A DNA stretch of 19,816 nucleotides from Tissierellia bacterium (GCA_012521625.1 JAAYLY010000224.1:1-19816); one strand, 5' to 3'; counted from the stretch's first letter, positions 1 to 8,353 are shown. The notes: generated by a model from the letters alone, not told the origin. Made by a program: numbers and translations.

Positions 1-4
1 AACT

Positions 5-1606
5 ATGGATATAGCGATACCTGTCTTTGGTGGCTTAGGGCTGTTTTTGTATGGTATGACCATGATGGGAGATGGACTTCAAAAAGCAGCTGGCGATAAA
101 CTTCGTAAACTAATAGAAGTCCTCACCAATAACCGTTTAATGGGCGTTATAGTAGGTGCCCTAGTAACTATGATCATACAAAGTAGTAGTGCAACTACTG
201 TTATGGTCGTTGGTTTTGTAAATGCAGGCTTAATGTCTTTAACTCAGGCTGTCGGAGTTATAATGGGTGCTAATATAGGTACTACAATCACTGCACAAAT
301 AATAGCCTTTGACGTTGTTGAGTATGCTCCTATTGCAGTTGGAATAGGGGTTGCCCTTTGGTTATTTAGCAATAAGGAAAAGATTAAAGATAGGGCAGAG
401 ATATTAATCGGCATTGGGGTTCTTTTTATAGGAATGGATATGATGGGTAGTGGTCTTAAGCCCTTAGCAAAGATACCTGCATTTTCAGAAATAATGGTTA
501 ATCTAAATAATCCAGTAATAGGACTTATAGTCGGTTTACTAATTACTACCATAGTTCAAAGTAGTAGTGCTTCAATAGGTCTGTTACAGGCCCTGGCAGG
601 TGAAGGCCTAATCAGTTTAAATATGGCCCTACCAATACTATTTGGTGATAATATAGGTACTACTACAACTGCTATGCTTTCTAGTGTTAGTGCTAATAAA
701 ACAGCTAAAAGGGCTGCAGTAATCCACTTTTTATTCAACCTTATAGGAACTATTATCTTCATGTTGATTTTAAGGGTTCCTGTAGAAAATATAGTCTTAA
801 GATTATCTTCAGGGGATGTAAAAAGGCAGATTGCCAATGCCCACACCTTATTTAACCTAATCAATGTGGTAATTCAATTTCCATTTGCTAAATACCTGGT
901 AATGGCAGCTGAAAAGTTAGTTCCAGGTGAAGATGAAAAAGAGATGGTTGCTACTATCTACCTAGATTCGAGAATTTATGAAACCCCTAGTATCGCTTTA
1001 GGACAGGCTAAGAAGGAAGTACTTAGAATGGGTGAATTGGTCTCGAATAATTTAAGACTTTGCAGGGATGCACTATTAAACAATAAAGGGGTTCCTGATA
1101 AGATTTTTGAAACAGAGAAGTTGGTTAACAAGATTGAAAGGGAAATTACTGATTACTTAGTTCGTCTATCTAATGAATCCCTATCTGCCGATCAACATAA
1201 TGATATAAAAACATACCTAAATACCATAAACGATATTGAAAGAGTTGGGGACCATGTGGAAAATATTACTGAATTGGCACAGTATAAGGCTAACAATGGC
1301 TTGGCCTTTAGTAAGGATGCCATAGATGGCCTTAGTGTAATGTTTGATAAATGCGAGGAAGCCTTTACAAATGCCTTAAAGGCCTTTGATACAAATGCTA
1401 GGGACCTGGCTGATAGGGTGTTAATACTAGAGGATGAGATAGATGAAATAGAAAAGAAAAATAGGGAAGAACATATGTCTAGGCTTAGTAGGATGGAGTG
1501 TTTAACTGAGCCAGGAGTTTTATTCCTAGATGCCCTGAGCAACCTTGAGAGGGTGTCAGACCACTCAGTTAATATAGCCATGTTTGTATTAGATAAGTAT
1601 AAATAG
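5..1606 (+). CDS. Na+/phosphate cotransporter family protein with PhoU-like C-terminal domain
   Basis: Predicted membrane protein of 533 aa importing phosphate with Na+ (Na_Pi_cotrans / NptA-like family). Two inverted-type repeats carry the family's QSSSA signature at about residues 59-63 and 185-189, each followed by hydrophobic segments and a GANIGTT/GDNIGTT loop (about 88-94 and 214-220). The roughly 190 C-terminal residues are hydrophilic and helical, with the PhoU-like pattern (NDIERVGDHVENI near 410, LSNLERVSDHSVNIA near 515). This is the usual length and layout for bacterial members of the family. The ATG lies four bases from the window edge, so its ribosome binding site is not visible. 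The N-terminus (MDIAIPVFGGLGLFLYGM) nevertheless looks like the native family start. A strong terminator follows, so the gene ends its own transcription unit. Phosphate as substrate is inferred from the family. Confidence 0.9.
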   Translation: MDIAIPVFGGLGLFLYGMTMMGDGLQKAAGDKLRKLIEVLTNNRLMGVIVGALVTMIIQSSSATTVMVVGFVNAGLMSLTQAVGVIMGANIGTTITAQIIAFDVVEYAPIAVGIGVALWLFSNKEKIKDRAEILIGIGVLFIGMDMMGSGLKPLAKIPAFSEIMVNLNNPVIGLIVGLLITTIVQSSSASIGLLQALAGEGLISLNMALPILFGDNIGTTTTAMLSSVSANKTAKRAAVIHFLFNLIGTIIFMLILRVPVENIVLRLSSGDVKRQIANAHTLFNLINVVIQFPFAKYLVMAAEKLVPGEDEKEMVATIYLDSRIYETPSIALGQAKKEVLRMGELVSNNLRLCRDALLNNKGVPDKIFETEKLVNKIEREITDYLVRLSNESLSADQHNDIKTYLNTINDIERVGDHVENITELAQYKANNGLAFSKDAIDGLSVMFDKCEEAFTNALKAFDTNARDLADRVLILEDEIDEIEKKNREEHMSRLSRMECLTEPGVLFLDALSNLERVSDHSVNIAMFVLDKYK

Positions 1607-1670
1607 TAGGTAAAATTAATTTTAGATTAAAATATATCTAAGTATTTAATATAATAAATAGGTATAAATA

Positions 1671-1703
1671 AAAATCAACAGAAGCTTCTTCTGTTGATTT
1701 TTT
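1671..1703 (+). terminator. Rho-independent terminator after the Na/Pi cotransporter gene
   Basis: A perfect 14-bp stem (1671-1684 AAAATCAACAGAAG with 1688-1701 CTTCTGTTGATTTT) closes a 3-nt loop and runs into a T-rich tract continuing to about 1712. The A-rich 5' arm means it could also work in the reverse direction, but no gene faces it. Confidence 0.93.
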
Positions 1704-1740
1704 TATTATTTTACGATTTCTGCCTTAATTTTTACAGAAT

Positions 1741-1772
1741 TTATCCTAATATTGTAAAAATATTATCCTAAT
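1741..1772 (+). repeat. 10-bp direct repeat upstream of trxB, candidate operator
   Basis: TTATCCTAAT occurs exactly at 1741-1750 and again at 1763-1772, a start-to-start distance of 22 bp, about two helical turns. Between and overlapping the copies lie two AATATT hexamers (1748-1753 and 1759-1764). The pair sits about 85-115 bp upstream of the trxB start, in otherwise AT-rich spacer. The repeat is seen directly; a role as a regulator binding site is inference from spacing and position. Confidence 0.45.
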
Positions 1773-1789
1773 GATTTTAACTTCTATAC

Positions 1790-1817
1790 TTGGGCATATA
1801 TAATATATGTGTAAAAT
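1790..1817 (+). promoter_or_regulatory. Possible sigma-A promoter for trxB
   Basis: TTGGGC (1790-1795) and TAAAAT (1812-1817) are separated by 16 bp and lie about 40 bp upstream of the trxB start. The match is moderate, and the surrounding AT-rich DNA makes chance hits likely. Confidence 0.35.
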
Positions 1818-1855
1818 ATGTAATAGTTATATTAAATATAAAAGGAGGAAGTAAA

Positions 1856-2788
1856 GTGATATACGATGTAATTATTATCGGAGCTGGTCCGGCAGGATTA
1901 TCTGCAGGTATCTATGCTGCTAGGTCAAGATTGAATACCCTAATTATAGAAAAAGGGGTAGATGGTGGACAAATTGCTACTACGGCGGATGTGGAAAACT
2001 ATCCTGCTTCTATACCAAATGAGACAGGGCCCTCATTAGTTGCTAGAATGGTGGAGCAGGCCTTAAATTTTGGCGCTAAGAAGGTTTCAGATGAAGTGGT
2101 GGAAGTGGATTTTAGCCATAAAATAAAGTTAGTTAAGGGTAAAAATGCTGAGTATAAGTCTAAGACAGTTATAATCGCCACTGGGGCAGTACCTAGACTA
2201 ATAGGCTGCCCAGGTGAAAGGGAGCTGACTGGTCGTGGAGTATCCTACTGTGCTACTTGTGATGGTCCCTTCTTCCAGGACTTAGAGGTCTATGTAGTTG
2301 GAGGAGGAGATGCAGCTGTGGAAGAGGCCATATATTTAACTAAATTTGCCAAAAAGGTCACCATCATCCACAGGAGGGATGAGCTAAGGGCAGCAAAATC
2401 TATTCAGGAGAAGGCCTTTGCTAACCCTAAGATCGATTTCATTTGGGATTCTGTTGTCACGGAAATTAAGGGTGAGAATATGTTACAATCCTTCGTTATC
2501 AAAAATTTAAAGACCAATGAGGAAAGGGAGATCTTCCCTGATGAGGAAGATGGTGCCTTCGGTTTATTTGTATATATAGGAAATATACCTTCCACTAATA
2601 TTTTTAAAGATATAATCCAAATGGATAGGGGGTATATAATAACTAACGATAAGATGGAAACCAATATACCCGGTGTTTATGCAGCTGGGGATAATAGGGT
2701 AAAAACATTAAGACAGGTGGTAACTGCAGCAGCTGATGGAGCTATAGCAGCAGTGCAGGCAGAAAAATACATTGAAGAAAATTTCTAA
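1856..2788 (+). CDS. trxB: Thioredoxin reductase (NADPH)
   Basis: Flavoprotein of 310 aa that reduces thioredoxin with NADPH in the cytoplasm. The N-terminal FAD-binding GAGPAG lies at residues 9-14. The redox-active CATC is at 132-135, followed by DGPFF. The NADPH-domain nucleotide motif GGGDAA is at about 149-154, and HRRDELRA (172-179) contains the basic residues that contact the NADPH 2'-phosphate. The second FAD motif, AAGDNR, is near the C-terminus. The start chosen is GTG at 1856, directly after AAAGGAGG (1841-1848); this gives the family N-terminus MIYDVIIIGAGPAG and removes 22 non-conserved residues that an upstream in-frame start would add. The thioredoxin gene begins 10 bp after the stop, so the two are surely co-transcribed. 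A possible promoter and a 10-bp direct repeat lie upstream. Confidence 0.95.
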   Translation: MIYDVIIIGAGPAGLSAGIYAARSRLNTLIIEKGVDGGQIATTADVENYPASIPNETGPSLVARMVEQALNFGAKKVSDEVVEVDFSHKIKLVKGKNAEYKSKTVIIATGAVPRLIGCPGERELTGRGVSYCATCDGPFFQDLEVYVVGGGDAAVEEAIYLTKFAKKVTIIHRRDELRAAKSIQEKAFANPKIDFIWDSVVTEIKGENMLQSFVIKNLKTNEEREIFPDEEDGAFGLFVYIGNIPSTNIFKDIIQMDRGYIITNDKMETNIPGVYAAGDNRVKTLRQVVTAAADGAIAAVQAEKYIEENF

Positions 2789-2798
2789 GGAGGGTTTT

Positions 2799-3116
2799 AT
2801 GTTAGAACTAAATAGGGATAATTTTCAAAAGGAAGTTTTAGATGCGAAAGGATATGTTTTAGTAGATTTTTGGAGTCCATCCTGTGAGCCCTGCAAGGCC
2901 TTGATGCCTCATGTAAAGGAGCTGGAGAAACTCTACGGAGATAGAATCAAGTTTACTGCCCTTGATACCTCAAAGGCTAGAAGGTTGGCCATTGGACAAG
3001 GGGTTTTAGGGTTACCTACTATAAGCATTTATAAAGACGGTGAGAAGATAGATGCAGTAGTTTCAGATGAGGCCAATAAGGAATCAGTAGAAAAAATGAT
3101 AAAAAAATATCTTTAA
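2799..3116 (+). CDS. trxA: Atypical thioredoxin, CEPC active site, glycine-reductase type
   Basis: Small thioredoxin-fold protein of 105 aa. The redox site is SCEPC (Cys29, Cys32) instead of the usual WCGPC: the Trp before the first Cys is Ser, and the Gly between the Cys residues is Glu. The stretches CKALMP after the site, ARRLAI at about 60-65, and LGLPTI with the cis-Pro at 73 are what I recall from thioredoxins that serve glycine/sarcosine reductase in Peptoclostridium acidaminophilum and relatives (GCVPC-type). The start is ATG 2799, preceded by AAGGAGGG. An upstream in-frame ATG inside the trxB end would add nine residues without support. It is paired with trxB, its likely reductant. 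No selenoprotein or grd gene is visible in the window, so the link to glycine reductase is inferred from sequence resemblance. Confidence 0.9.
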   Translation: MLELNRDNFQKEVLDAKGYVLVDFWSPSCEPCKALMPHVKELEKLYGDRIKFTALDTSKARRLAIGQGVLGLPTISIYKDGEKIDAVVSDEANKESVEKMIKKYL

Positions 3117-3184
3117 TATAAGCCTGTCCTTATATTTACTAATTAGATAAAGGGCTAAAGTAGGACATTTGCAACGTTTTCATA

Positions 3185-3213
3185 TTGAAATAATAATTTT
3201 AATTCAGTATAAT
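3185..3213 (+). promoter_or_regulatory. Sigma-A promoter for the BMP lipoprotein operon
   Basis: TTGAAA (3185-3190) and TATAAT (3208-3213) are spaced 17 bp apart, an almost ideal sigma-A promoter about 70 bp upstream of the lipoprotein start. The predicted leader is about 65 nt. It contains AGCAATT twice (3233-3239, 3247-3253) but no recognisable riboswitch. Confidence 0.78.
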
Positions 3214-3284
3214 ATAGTTGTCAGAGAATATCAGCAATTGGGGTATAGCAATTAAACTTAAATCAAAAATAAGGGGGAAATAAG

Positions 3285-4433
3285 ATGAAAAGAGTACTAG
3301 CACTTGCTTTAGCAATTATGTTAGTAGCAGCAAGTTTAACAGGTTGCAGCAGTGGAGGAGAAGAAAGTACTGGTGCAGAAATAGCCCTTATAACTGATAA
3401 GGGTAATATCGACGACAAATCCTTCAACCAGGGTTCTTGGGAAGGTGTTGTTGAATTTGCTGAAAGGGAAGGTATATCACATACCTACATTAAACCAGAG
3501 GACGTTTCAGACGCTTATTACTTACAAGCAATTGACTTAGCTGTAGAGGGTGGAGCAAAGGTAATTGTAACTCCAGGATTCTTATTTGAAGTTGCAGTTC
3601 ATGAAGCCCAATACAAATATCCGGATGTTAAATTCATCTTGCTAGATGGTACTCCACATCCAGCTGATAGTTTCGAGCCTGATATTCAAGAAAACGTAGC
3701 AAGTATCCTATATGCTGAAGAAGAATCAGGATATCTAGCAGGTTATGCTGCTGTTATGGATGGCATGAGAAACCTAGGCTTCATGGGCGGAATGGCAGTT
3801 CCAGCAGTTCAAGCCTTCGGATACGGTTTCTTACAAGGTGCTGAAGATGCAGCTGAGGAACTAGGTTTACCTGATGGTTCAATTAACGTTATCTACCACT
3901 ATACTGGTGACTTCGACGAGAACGATACTAATAAGGCTACGGCTAGAACTATGTATCAAGAAGGGGTAGAAGTTATATTCGCCTGTGGTGGTTCCGTAGG
4001 TAAATCAGTTATGTCAGCAGCAGCTGAAGCAGGAGCTAAGGTTATTGGTGTTGACGTAGACCAAAGATATGATAGTGAGACAGTAATAACATCAGCTACT
4101 AAGGGTCTATCTGCTTCAGTAATCCAAGTATTAGAGTCCATTTATAAAACTGATAGTTGGGATCAATATGGCGGTAAGGTAACTTATTTCAACGCTGAAA
4201 ATGATGGTGTTGCTTTACCAACTGAAGTAATTGGTGACCCAGATGCTGATGCCTTTGATAGATTTGAAAACTTTACTATGGAGCAATATGAAGAAGTATA
4301 CCAAAGGTTAGTTGATGGTACTGTAGATCCAATCAGAACTATCGAAGTTTCTGACCCAACTGGTTATGCAACAGTTGAAGAAATCACAACTGCATTAAAT
4401 TTAACCAAATTAAATGTAACTACTAGATACTAG
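3285..4433 (+). CDS. BMP-family (nucleoside-type) ABC transporter substrate-binding lipoprotein
   Basis: Lipoprotein of 382 aa anchored on the outer face of the membrane. It binds the substrate, most likely purine nucleosides, for the importer encoded downstream. The signal peptide is MKR plus a hydrophobic run, and the lipobox LTGC puts the lipid-modified Cys at residue 21, followed by a Ser/Gly/Glu linker. The mature domain has the BMP/PnrA hallmark near its start (ALITDKGNIDDKSFNQGSW, about 33-51), a central GGMAVPAVQAFGYGF segment and a GVDVDQ motif near 255. Length is typical. ATG 3285 follows AAGGGGG. A strong promoter upstream and a terminator directly after the gene should give more lipoprotein than transporter, as is common for binding proteins. 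Nucleoside specificity follows from the family (NupN, TmpC, PnrA); another ligand is possible. Confidence 0.92.
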   Translation: MKRVLALALAIMLVAASLTGCSSGGEESTGAEIALITDKGNIDDKSFNQGSWEGVVEFAEREGISHTYIKPEDVSDAYYLQAIDLAVEGGAKVIVTPGFLFEVAVHEAQYKYPDVKFILLDGTPHPADSFEPDIQENVASILYAEEESGYLAGYAAVMDGMRNLGFMGGMAVPAVQAFGYGFLQGAEDAAEELGLPDGSINVIYHYTGDFDENDTNKATARTMYQEGVEVIFACGGSVGKSVMSAAAEAGAKVIGVDVDQRYDSETVITSATKGLSASVIQVLESIYKTDSWDQYGGKVTYFNAENDGVALPTEVIGDPDADAFDRFENFTMEQYEEVYQRLVDGTVDPIRTIEVSDPTGYATVEEITTALNLTKLNVTTRY

Positions 4434-4470
4434 TTTTGAAACTAGAGATTAATTAGGTTAGCCTTAATAA

Positions 4471-4503
4471 AAAATAGGGGAAGACCAAAATTCCCCTATT
4501 TTT
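4471..4503 (+). terminator. Terminator between lipoprotein gene and its ABC transporter genes
   Basis: A 12-bp stem (4471-4482 AAAATAGGGGAA with 4491-4502 TTCCCCTATTTT) has an 8-nt loop and ends in a short run of T. It lies inside the transporter operon, so it is probably a partial terminator that sets the ratio of binding protein to transporter. No convincing separate promoter is visible between it and the ATPase gene. Confidence 0.85.
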
Positions 4504-4555
4504 CTACAAGTGGATAAGTTGCCTATTTATTAACAAAAAATAAGATAAGGTAGAA

Positions 4556-6112
4556 GTGGTAAAAGTGGAAAAATATATAGTTGAAATGCTCAATATAACC
4601 AAAAGATTTCCGGGTATCATTGCTAACGACAATATTACCCTACAATTGAAAAAGGGAGAAATCCATGCTTTACTAGGTGAGAATGGTGCTGGTAAATCAA
4701 CCTTGATGAGCATCTTATTCGGCCTATATCAGCCGGATGAAGGTGAGATTAGGATCAATGGGAAGAAGGTTGATATTAGAAATCCCAATGATGCCAATGA
4801 CCTGGGTATAGGTATGGTCCATCAGCATTTTAAGTTAGTAGAAATCTTTACCGTCTTGGAAAACATAATCCTGGGTGTTGAGCCTAGCAAGATGGGTTTT
4901 ATAGATAAAAAGGAAGCTAGAGAAAGGGTCATAGATATCAGCGAAAGGTATGGATTGAAGATAGACCCTGATGCTAAAGTAGAAGATATTACCGTAGGTA
5001 TGCAGCAGAGGGTGGAAATCCTAAAGATGCTCTATAGGGATAATGAAATCCTCATCTTCGATGAGCCTACGGCAGTATTAACACCCCAGGAGATTAAGGA
5101 ATTATTACAGATTATGAAGAATTTTGCCAAGGAAGGTAAATCTATTCTATTCATAACCCATAAATTAAATGAGATTATGGAAGTTGCAGATAGGTGTACC
5201 GTTTTAAGGAAAGGGAAATGCATCGGTACGGTAGATATTAAAGATACCACTAAGGAAGAATTATCCAGGATGATGGTTGGTAGGGATGTTAACTTCGTAG
5301 TTGACAAGGATGAAGCTAAGCCTAAGGATGTAGTCCTGTCTGTAAGAAACCTATATGTTGAAGGTGAAAATAAGAGTGTCAATGTAATCAAGAATGTTTC
5401 CTTTGACGTAAGGGCTGGGGAGATAGTATGCCTGGCAGGTATAGATGGTAACGGCCAGAGGGAGCTTGTCAATGCTATAACAGGATTAGGTAGGGTAAGT
5501 TCTGGCAGTATTACCTTAAACGGTACAGAAATAACCAATGCCTCTGTTAGACAGCGTTCTATCCTTGGAATTAGCCATATACCTGAAGATAGGCATAAGC
5601 ATGGCCTAGTATTGGATTATAAGTTGGAACAAAATTTAGTATTACAAAGATATTGGCAGCCTGAATTTCAAAATAAGGGCTTTATCAAATTCGATGCCGT
5701 TAGGAAGTATGCTGAAGGTTTAATTGAGAACTACGATATTAGATCTGGCCAAGGTCCTATTACCATAACTAGGAGTATGTCTGGAGGTAATCAACAGAAA
5801 GCCATTATTGCTCGGGAAATAGATAAGGACCATAAGCTGCTAGTAGCAGTCCAACCAACTAGGGGGCTGGATGTTGGGGCCATAGAATATGTCCATAAAA
5901 GACTAGTGGAAAGCCGTGATGCAGGAAAAGCCGTATTCTTAGTTTCCCTGGAGCTAGATGAAGTAATGAACGTAAGCGATAGGATTTTAGTGATCTACGA
6001 AGGGGAAATAGTAGGGGAATTTGATCCGAAGAAAACCACTGTACAAGAGCTAGGACTTTATATGTCTGGTGCAAAACGTAATACTACAAAGGAGAAGGAA
6101 GATGGAGAATAG
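4556..6112 (+). CDS. BMP-type nucleoside ABC transporter, double ATP-binding protein
   Basis: ATP-hydrolysing subunit of 518 aa with two fused nucleotide-binding domains, as in NupO/YufO and sugar-type importers. Domain 1 has Walker A GENGAGKS (41-48), signature VGMQQR and Walker B ILIFDEPTAVL. Domain 2 has a degenerate Walker A (GIDGNGQRE), signature SGGNQQK and a degenerate Walker B ending VQPTRGLD. The asymmetry is normal in this family, where domain 1 does most of the hydrolysis. The start is uncertain: GTG 4556 has AAGG five bases upstream, while in-frame GTG 4565 gives the family-like N-terminus MEKYIVEMLNITKRFPG. The gene follows a terminator and overlaps the first permease gene by 11 bp, so it is translationally coupled to it. 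Confidence 0.92.
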   Translation: MVKVEKYIVEMLNITKRFPGIIANDNITLQLKKGEIHALLGENGAGKSTLMSILFGLYQPDEGEIRINGKKVDIRNPNDANDLGIGMVHQHFKLVEIFTVLENIILGVEPSKMGFIDKKEARERVIDISERYGLKIDPDAKVEDITVGMQQRVEILKMLYRDNEILIFDEPTAVLTPQEIKELLQIMKNFAKEGKSILFITHKLNEIMEVADRCTVLRKGKCIGTVDIKDTTKEELSRMMVGRDVNFVVDKDEAKPKDVVLSVRNLYVEGENKSVNVIKNVSFDVRAGEIVCLAGIDGNGQRELVNAITGLGRVSSGSITLNGTEITNASVRQRSILGISHIPEDRHKHGLVLDYKLEQNLVLQRYWQPEFQNKGFIKFDAVRKYAEGLIENYDIRSGQGPITITRSMSGGNQQKAIIAREIDKDHKLLVAVQPTRGLDVGAIEYVHKRLVESRDAGKAVFLVSLELDEVMNVSDRILVIYEGEIVGEFDPKKTTVQELGLYMSGAKRNTTKEKEDGE

Positions 6113-7265
6113 GGGTAATTTAAATAATAAAAACAAATTCAATCTAGGGAATATATTTAAGACCAGTGGTTTTTCTACCCTAATGGCTGCTTTGATGGCT
6201 ATTTTTCTAGGTTTAATATTTGGATTTATAATTATGCTTATTGCAAAGCCCTCTTCAGCCTTAGCAGGCTTCAGGTATATCTTATTAGGCGGCTTTAGAA
6301 GGATTTGGGATGTATTTTATTTTGCCACTCCTATCCTAATGACAGGTTTAGCTGTTGGTTTTGCCTTTAAAATGGGCTTATTTAACATCGGGGCTTCTGG
6401 ACAGTATACCATGGGAATGTACTTTGCCCTATATGTGGGATTTATGTGGGACCTGCCTCCTGGTATACACTGGATAGTGGCTATTTTAGCTGGCCTAGTG
6501 GGCGGTATAATTTGGGGCTTTTTCCCAGGCTTCTTTAAAGCCTTCCTCAACGTAAATGAGGTAATTACCTCAATTATGTTCAACTATATTGGAATGTTCT
6601 TGGTGGACATGTGGATTCAGAATAATTCCACCATGTATATCCCTAATATGGCTAGGACGGCTTATTTACCAAAATCAGCCCAGATACCATCCTTAGGGAT
6701 TCCAGGTTCCAATGTAAACTTCAGCATAATCTTTGCCATTGTCATTGGCATTATACTTTATATAGTTCTAGAAAAGACCATCTTTGGATATGAGTTAAAG
6801 GCTACAGGCTTTAATAAACATGCATCTGAATATGCAGGAATGAAGGGTAAGAGGAATATTATCTTAACCATGATGATTGCAGGGGGACTAGCAGGCTTGG
6901 GAGGAGCCTTTGCAATCCTGGCACCTTCAGCCATAGCTGGTAGTAGTGTAACCTATGAACCAGTTAACATAATAGCACCAAACGGCTTTACGGGCATAGC
7001 TGTTGCCCTGTTAGGAAACTCCCATCCATTGGGAATTATCCTTTCTGCAATCTTTATATCCCATATACAAAGGGGAGGAACTTTAACTAGCCTAGTTGGC
7101 TTCAAGCCAGAGATAATAGATGTGGTTATAGCCGTAATTATCTATTTCTCAGCCTTTTCCATGATCATGAATACGGCTTTGGGTAATTTCCTAAAGAGGA
7201 AGTTTAGGGTTAAAAAACATAAGCTAGCAGAATCCATAGATAATAATACGAAGGAGAAGGATTAA
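6102..7265 (+). CDS. BMP-type nucleoside ABC transporter, permease 1
   Basis: Integral membrane subunit of 387 aa (BPD_transp_2 fold, YufP/NupP-like). A polar N-terminus of about 30 residues is followed by roughly eight to ten hydrophobic segments. The loop with FNIGASGQYTMG and the segment NEVITSIMFNYIG are typical of this family, as is the EAA-like cytoplasmic region around NKHASEYAGMKG. ATG 6102 is chosen because AAAGGAGAAGG stands just upstream, inside the end of the ATPase gene. An upstream start at 6069 would add 11 residues that are only read-through of the ATPase gene. The gene overlaps the ATPase by 11 bp and the next permease by 1 bp (TAATG). It forms the translocation pore as a heterodimer with permease 2 (family knowledge). 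Confidence 0.93.
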   Translation: MENRGNLNNKNKFNLGNIFKTSGFSTLMAALMAIFLGLIFGFIIMLIAKPSSALAGFRYILLGGFRRIWDVFYFATPILMTGLAVGFAFKMGLFNIGASGQYTMGMYFALYVGFMWDLPPGIHWIVAILAGLVGGIIWGFFPGFFKAFLNVNEVITSIMFNYIGMFLVDMWIQNNSTMYIPNMARTAYLPKSAQIPSLGIPGSNVNFSIIFAIVIGIILYIVLEKTIFGYELKATGFNKHASEYAGMKGKRNIILTMMIAGGLAGLGGAFAILAPSAIAGSSVTYEPVNIIAPNGFTGIAVALLGNSHPLGIILSAIFISHIQRGGTLTSLVGFKPEIIDVVIAVIIYFSAFSMIMNTALGNFLKRKFRVKKHKLAESIDNNTKEKD

Positions 7266-8230
7266 TGGATACTTTATATTATTTGATTCAAAATATGCTT
7301 CCTGTAGCTACTCCCTTACTACTAGTAGCATTGGGTGGTATGTTTAGTGAGGTTTCTGGCGTTATAAATATAGCCCTAGAAGGTATCATGTTGTTCGGAG
7401 CCTTCTTTGGCGCCCTATTCGTATATTTTATTCAGGATTCTGGATTGAATCCACAAGCAATCCTATTATTGGCCATGTTAGTAGCTGCACTAGCAGGGAT
7501 AGTCTACTCCCTACTCCTTTCCTTTGCAGCAGTTAATATGAGTGCAGACCAGACTATAACTGGTACAGCCTTAAATATGTTAATACCAGCTGCTGTATTA
7601 TTGGTCTCTAAGATGTCTTTTAATAGCGATGGTATAACTACTTCTGTAAATTTTTATATTCAAAAGGTGCCGGTCTTAGGGGATATACCTATAATCGGCA
7701 GGATGTTTTTCCAAAAGACCTATATAACGGTTATGATAGGAATTCTATTTTTAATAATCTCTACCATTATCTTCTATAAGACTAAATTTGGTTTAAGGCT
7801 TAGAGCATGTGGTGAACATCCCCATGCAGCAGACTCAGTTGGAATCAATGTCTATAAGATGAGGTATCTAGGAGTAAGTATATCAGGCTTATTAGGCGGA
7901 ATAGGGGGCTTTTTCTATTCAGTTGGGGTAATGGATGGTAATGTTAACGGTCACACAGGAGTTGCAGGCTTTGGATTCTTAGCCTTAGCAGTTATGATCT
8001 TTGGACAATGGCGTCCGGGTAAGATCTTTTTAGCAGCCTTGTTCTTTGCCTTTTTAAGGACCCTGGCCTATTCTATCCCCCTAATACCCTTTTTAGACAA
8101 CTTAAATATCGATTCAACCTATTACAAGATGTTGCCCTATGTGGCTACTATGGTAGTCCTAGCCTTTACCTCTAAGCATTCAAGGGCACCAAAGACTGTA
8201 GGGGTTCCATATGATAAATCCCAACGCTAA
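7265..8230 (+). CDS. BMP-type nucleoside ABC transporter, permease 2
   Basis: Second pore subunit, 321 aa, of the same permease family (YufQ/NupQ-like). The opening ATPLLLVALGGMFSEVSGVINIALEGIML is the characteristic N-terminal signature. The cytoplasmic EAA-like loop is RACGEHPHAADSVGINVYKMR at about 180-200. Around eight hydrophobic segments are visible. Start and stop of the pair share an A (TAATG), so translation is coupled to permease 1, whose last codons supply AAGGAGAAGG. A long hairpin downstream ends the operon. The four genes together form a complete importer. Confidence 0.93.
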   Translation: MDTLYYLIQNMLPVATPLLLVALGGMFSEVSGVINIALEGIMLFGAFFGALFVYFIQDSGLNPQAILLLAMLVAALAGIVYSLLLSFAAVNMSADQTITGTALNMLIPAAVLLVSKMSFNSDGITTSVNFYIQKVPVLGDIPIIGRMFFQKTYITVMIGILFLIISTIIFYKTKFGLRLRACGEHPHAADSVGINVYKMRYLGVSISGLLGGIGGFFYSVGVMDGNVNGHTGVAGFGFLALAVMIFGQWRPGKIFLAALFFAFLRTLAYSIPLIPFLDNLNIDSTYYKMLPYVATMVVLAFTSKHSRAPKTVGVPYDKSQR

Positions 8231-8282
8231 CTTTCATAAACCTTCCTTGACTGCGACAAGAATAAATTAACATGAAAAAATT

Positions 8283-8326
8283 GGCACCTCTATCTCAAAG
8301 GAGATTAAGAGGTGCCTAGTTTGTTT
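8283..8326 (+). terminator. Terminator after the nucleoside transporter operon
   Basis: A two-part hairpin: outer 9 bp (8283-8291 GGCACCTCT with 8308-8316 AGAGGTGCC) and inner 5 bp (8292-8296 ATCTC with 8301-8305 GAGAT), with a 2-nt bulge and AAAG loop. The tail TAGTTTGTTT is T-rich but interrupted, so termination may be incomplete. Confidence 0.75.
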
Positions 8327-8353
8327 AGGCTATTCATCAAGTAATAAACTAAT

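Noticed and set aside
1790..1855. N-terminal extension of thioredoxin reductase by 22 residues
   Set aside because: The extension is not conserved, has no good ribosome binding site, and overlaps the likely promoter; GTG 1856 has an ideal site.
3117..3184. Possible terminator after the thioredoxin gene (TGTCCT at 3125-3130 with AGGACA at 3162-3167)
   Set aside because: Only six pairs around a 31-nt loop, with TTT then GCAACG after it; not convincing as a terminator.
3214..3284. Purine riboswitch ahead of the nucleoside-type lipoprotein gene
   Set aside because: The predicted leader is about 65 nt and lacks the conserved loops and three-way junction of purine aptamers; it contains only a short AGCAATT repeat.
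5032..5538. 168-codon open frame on the minus strand inside the ABC ATPase gene
   Set aside because: It is antisense to conserved ATPase motifs, with low-complexity Leu/Ser/Thr content and no start signal.
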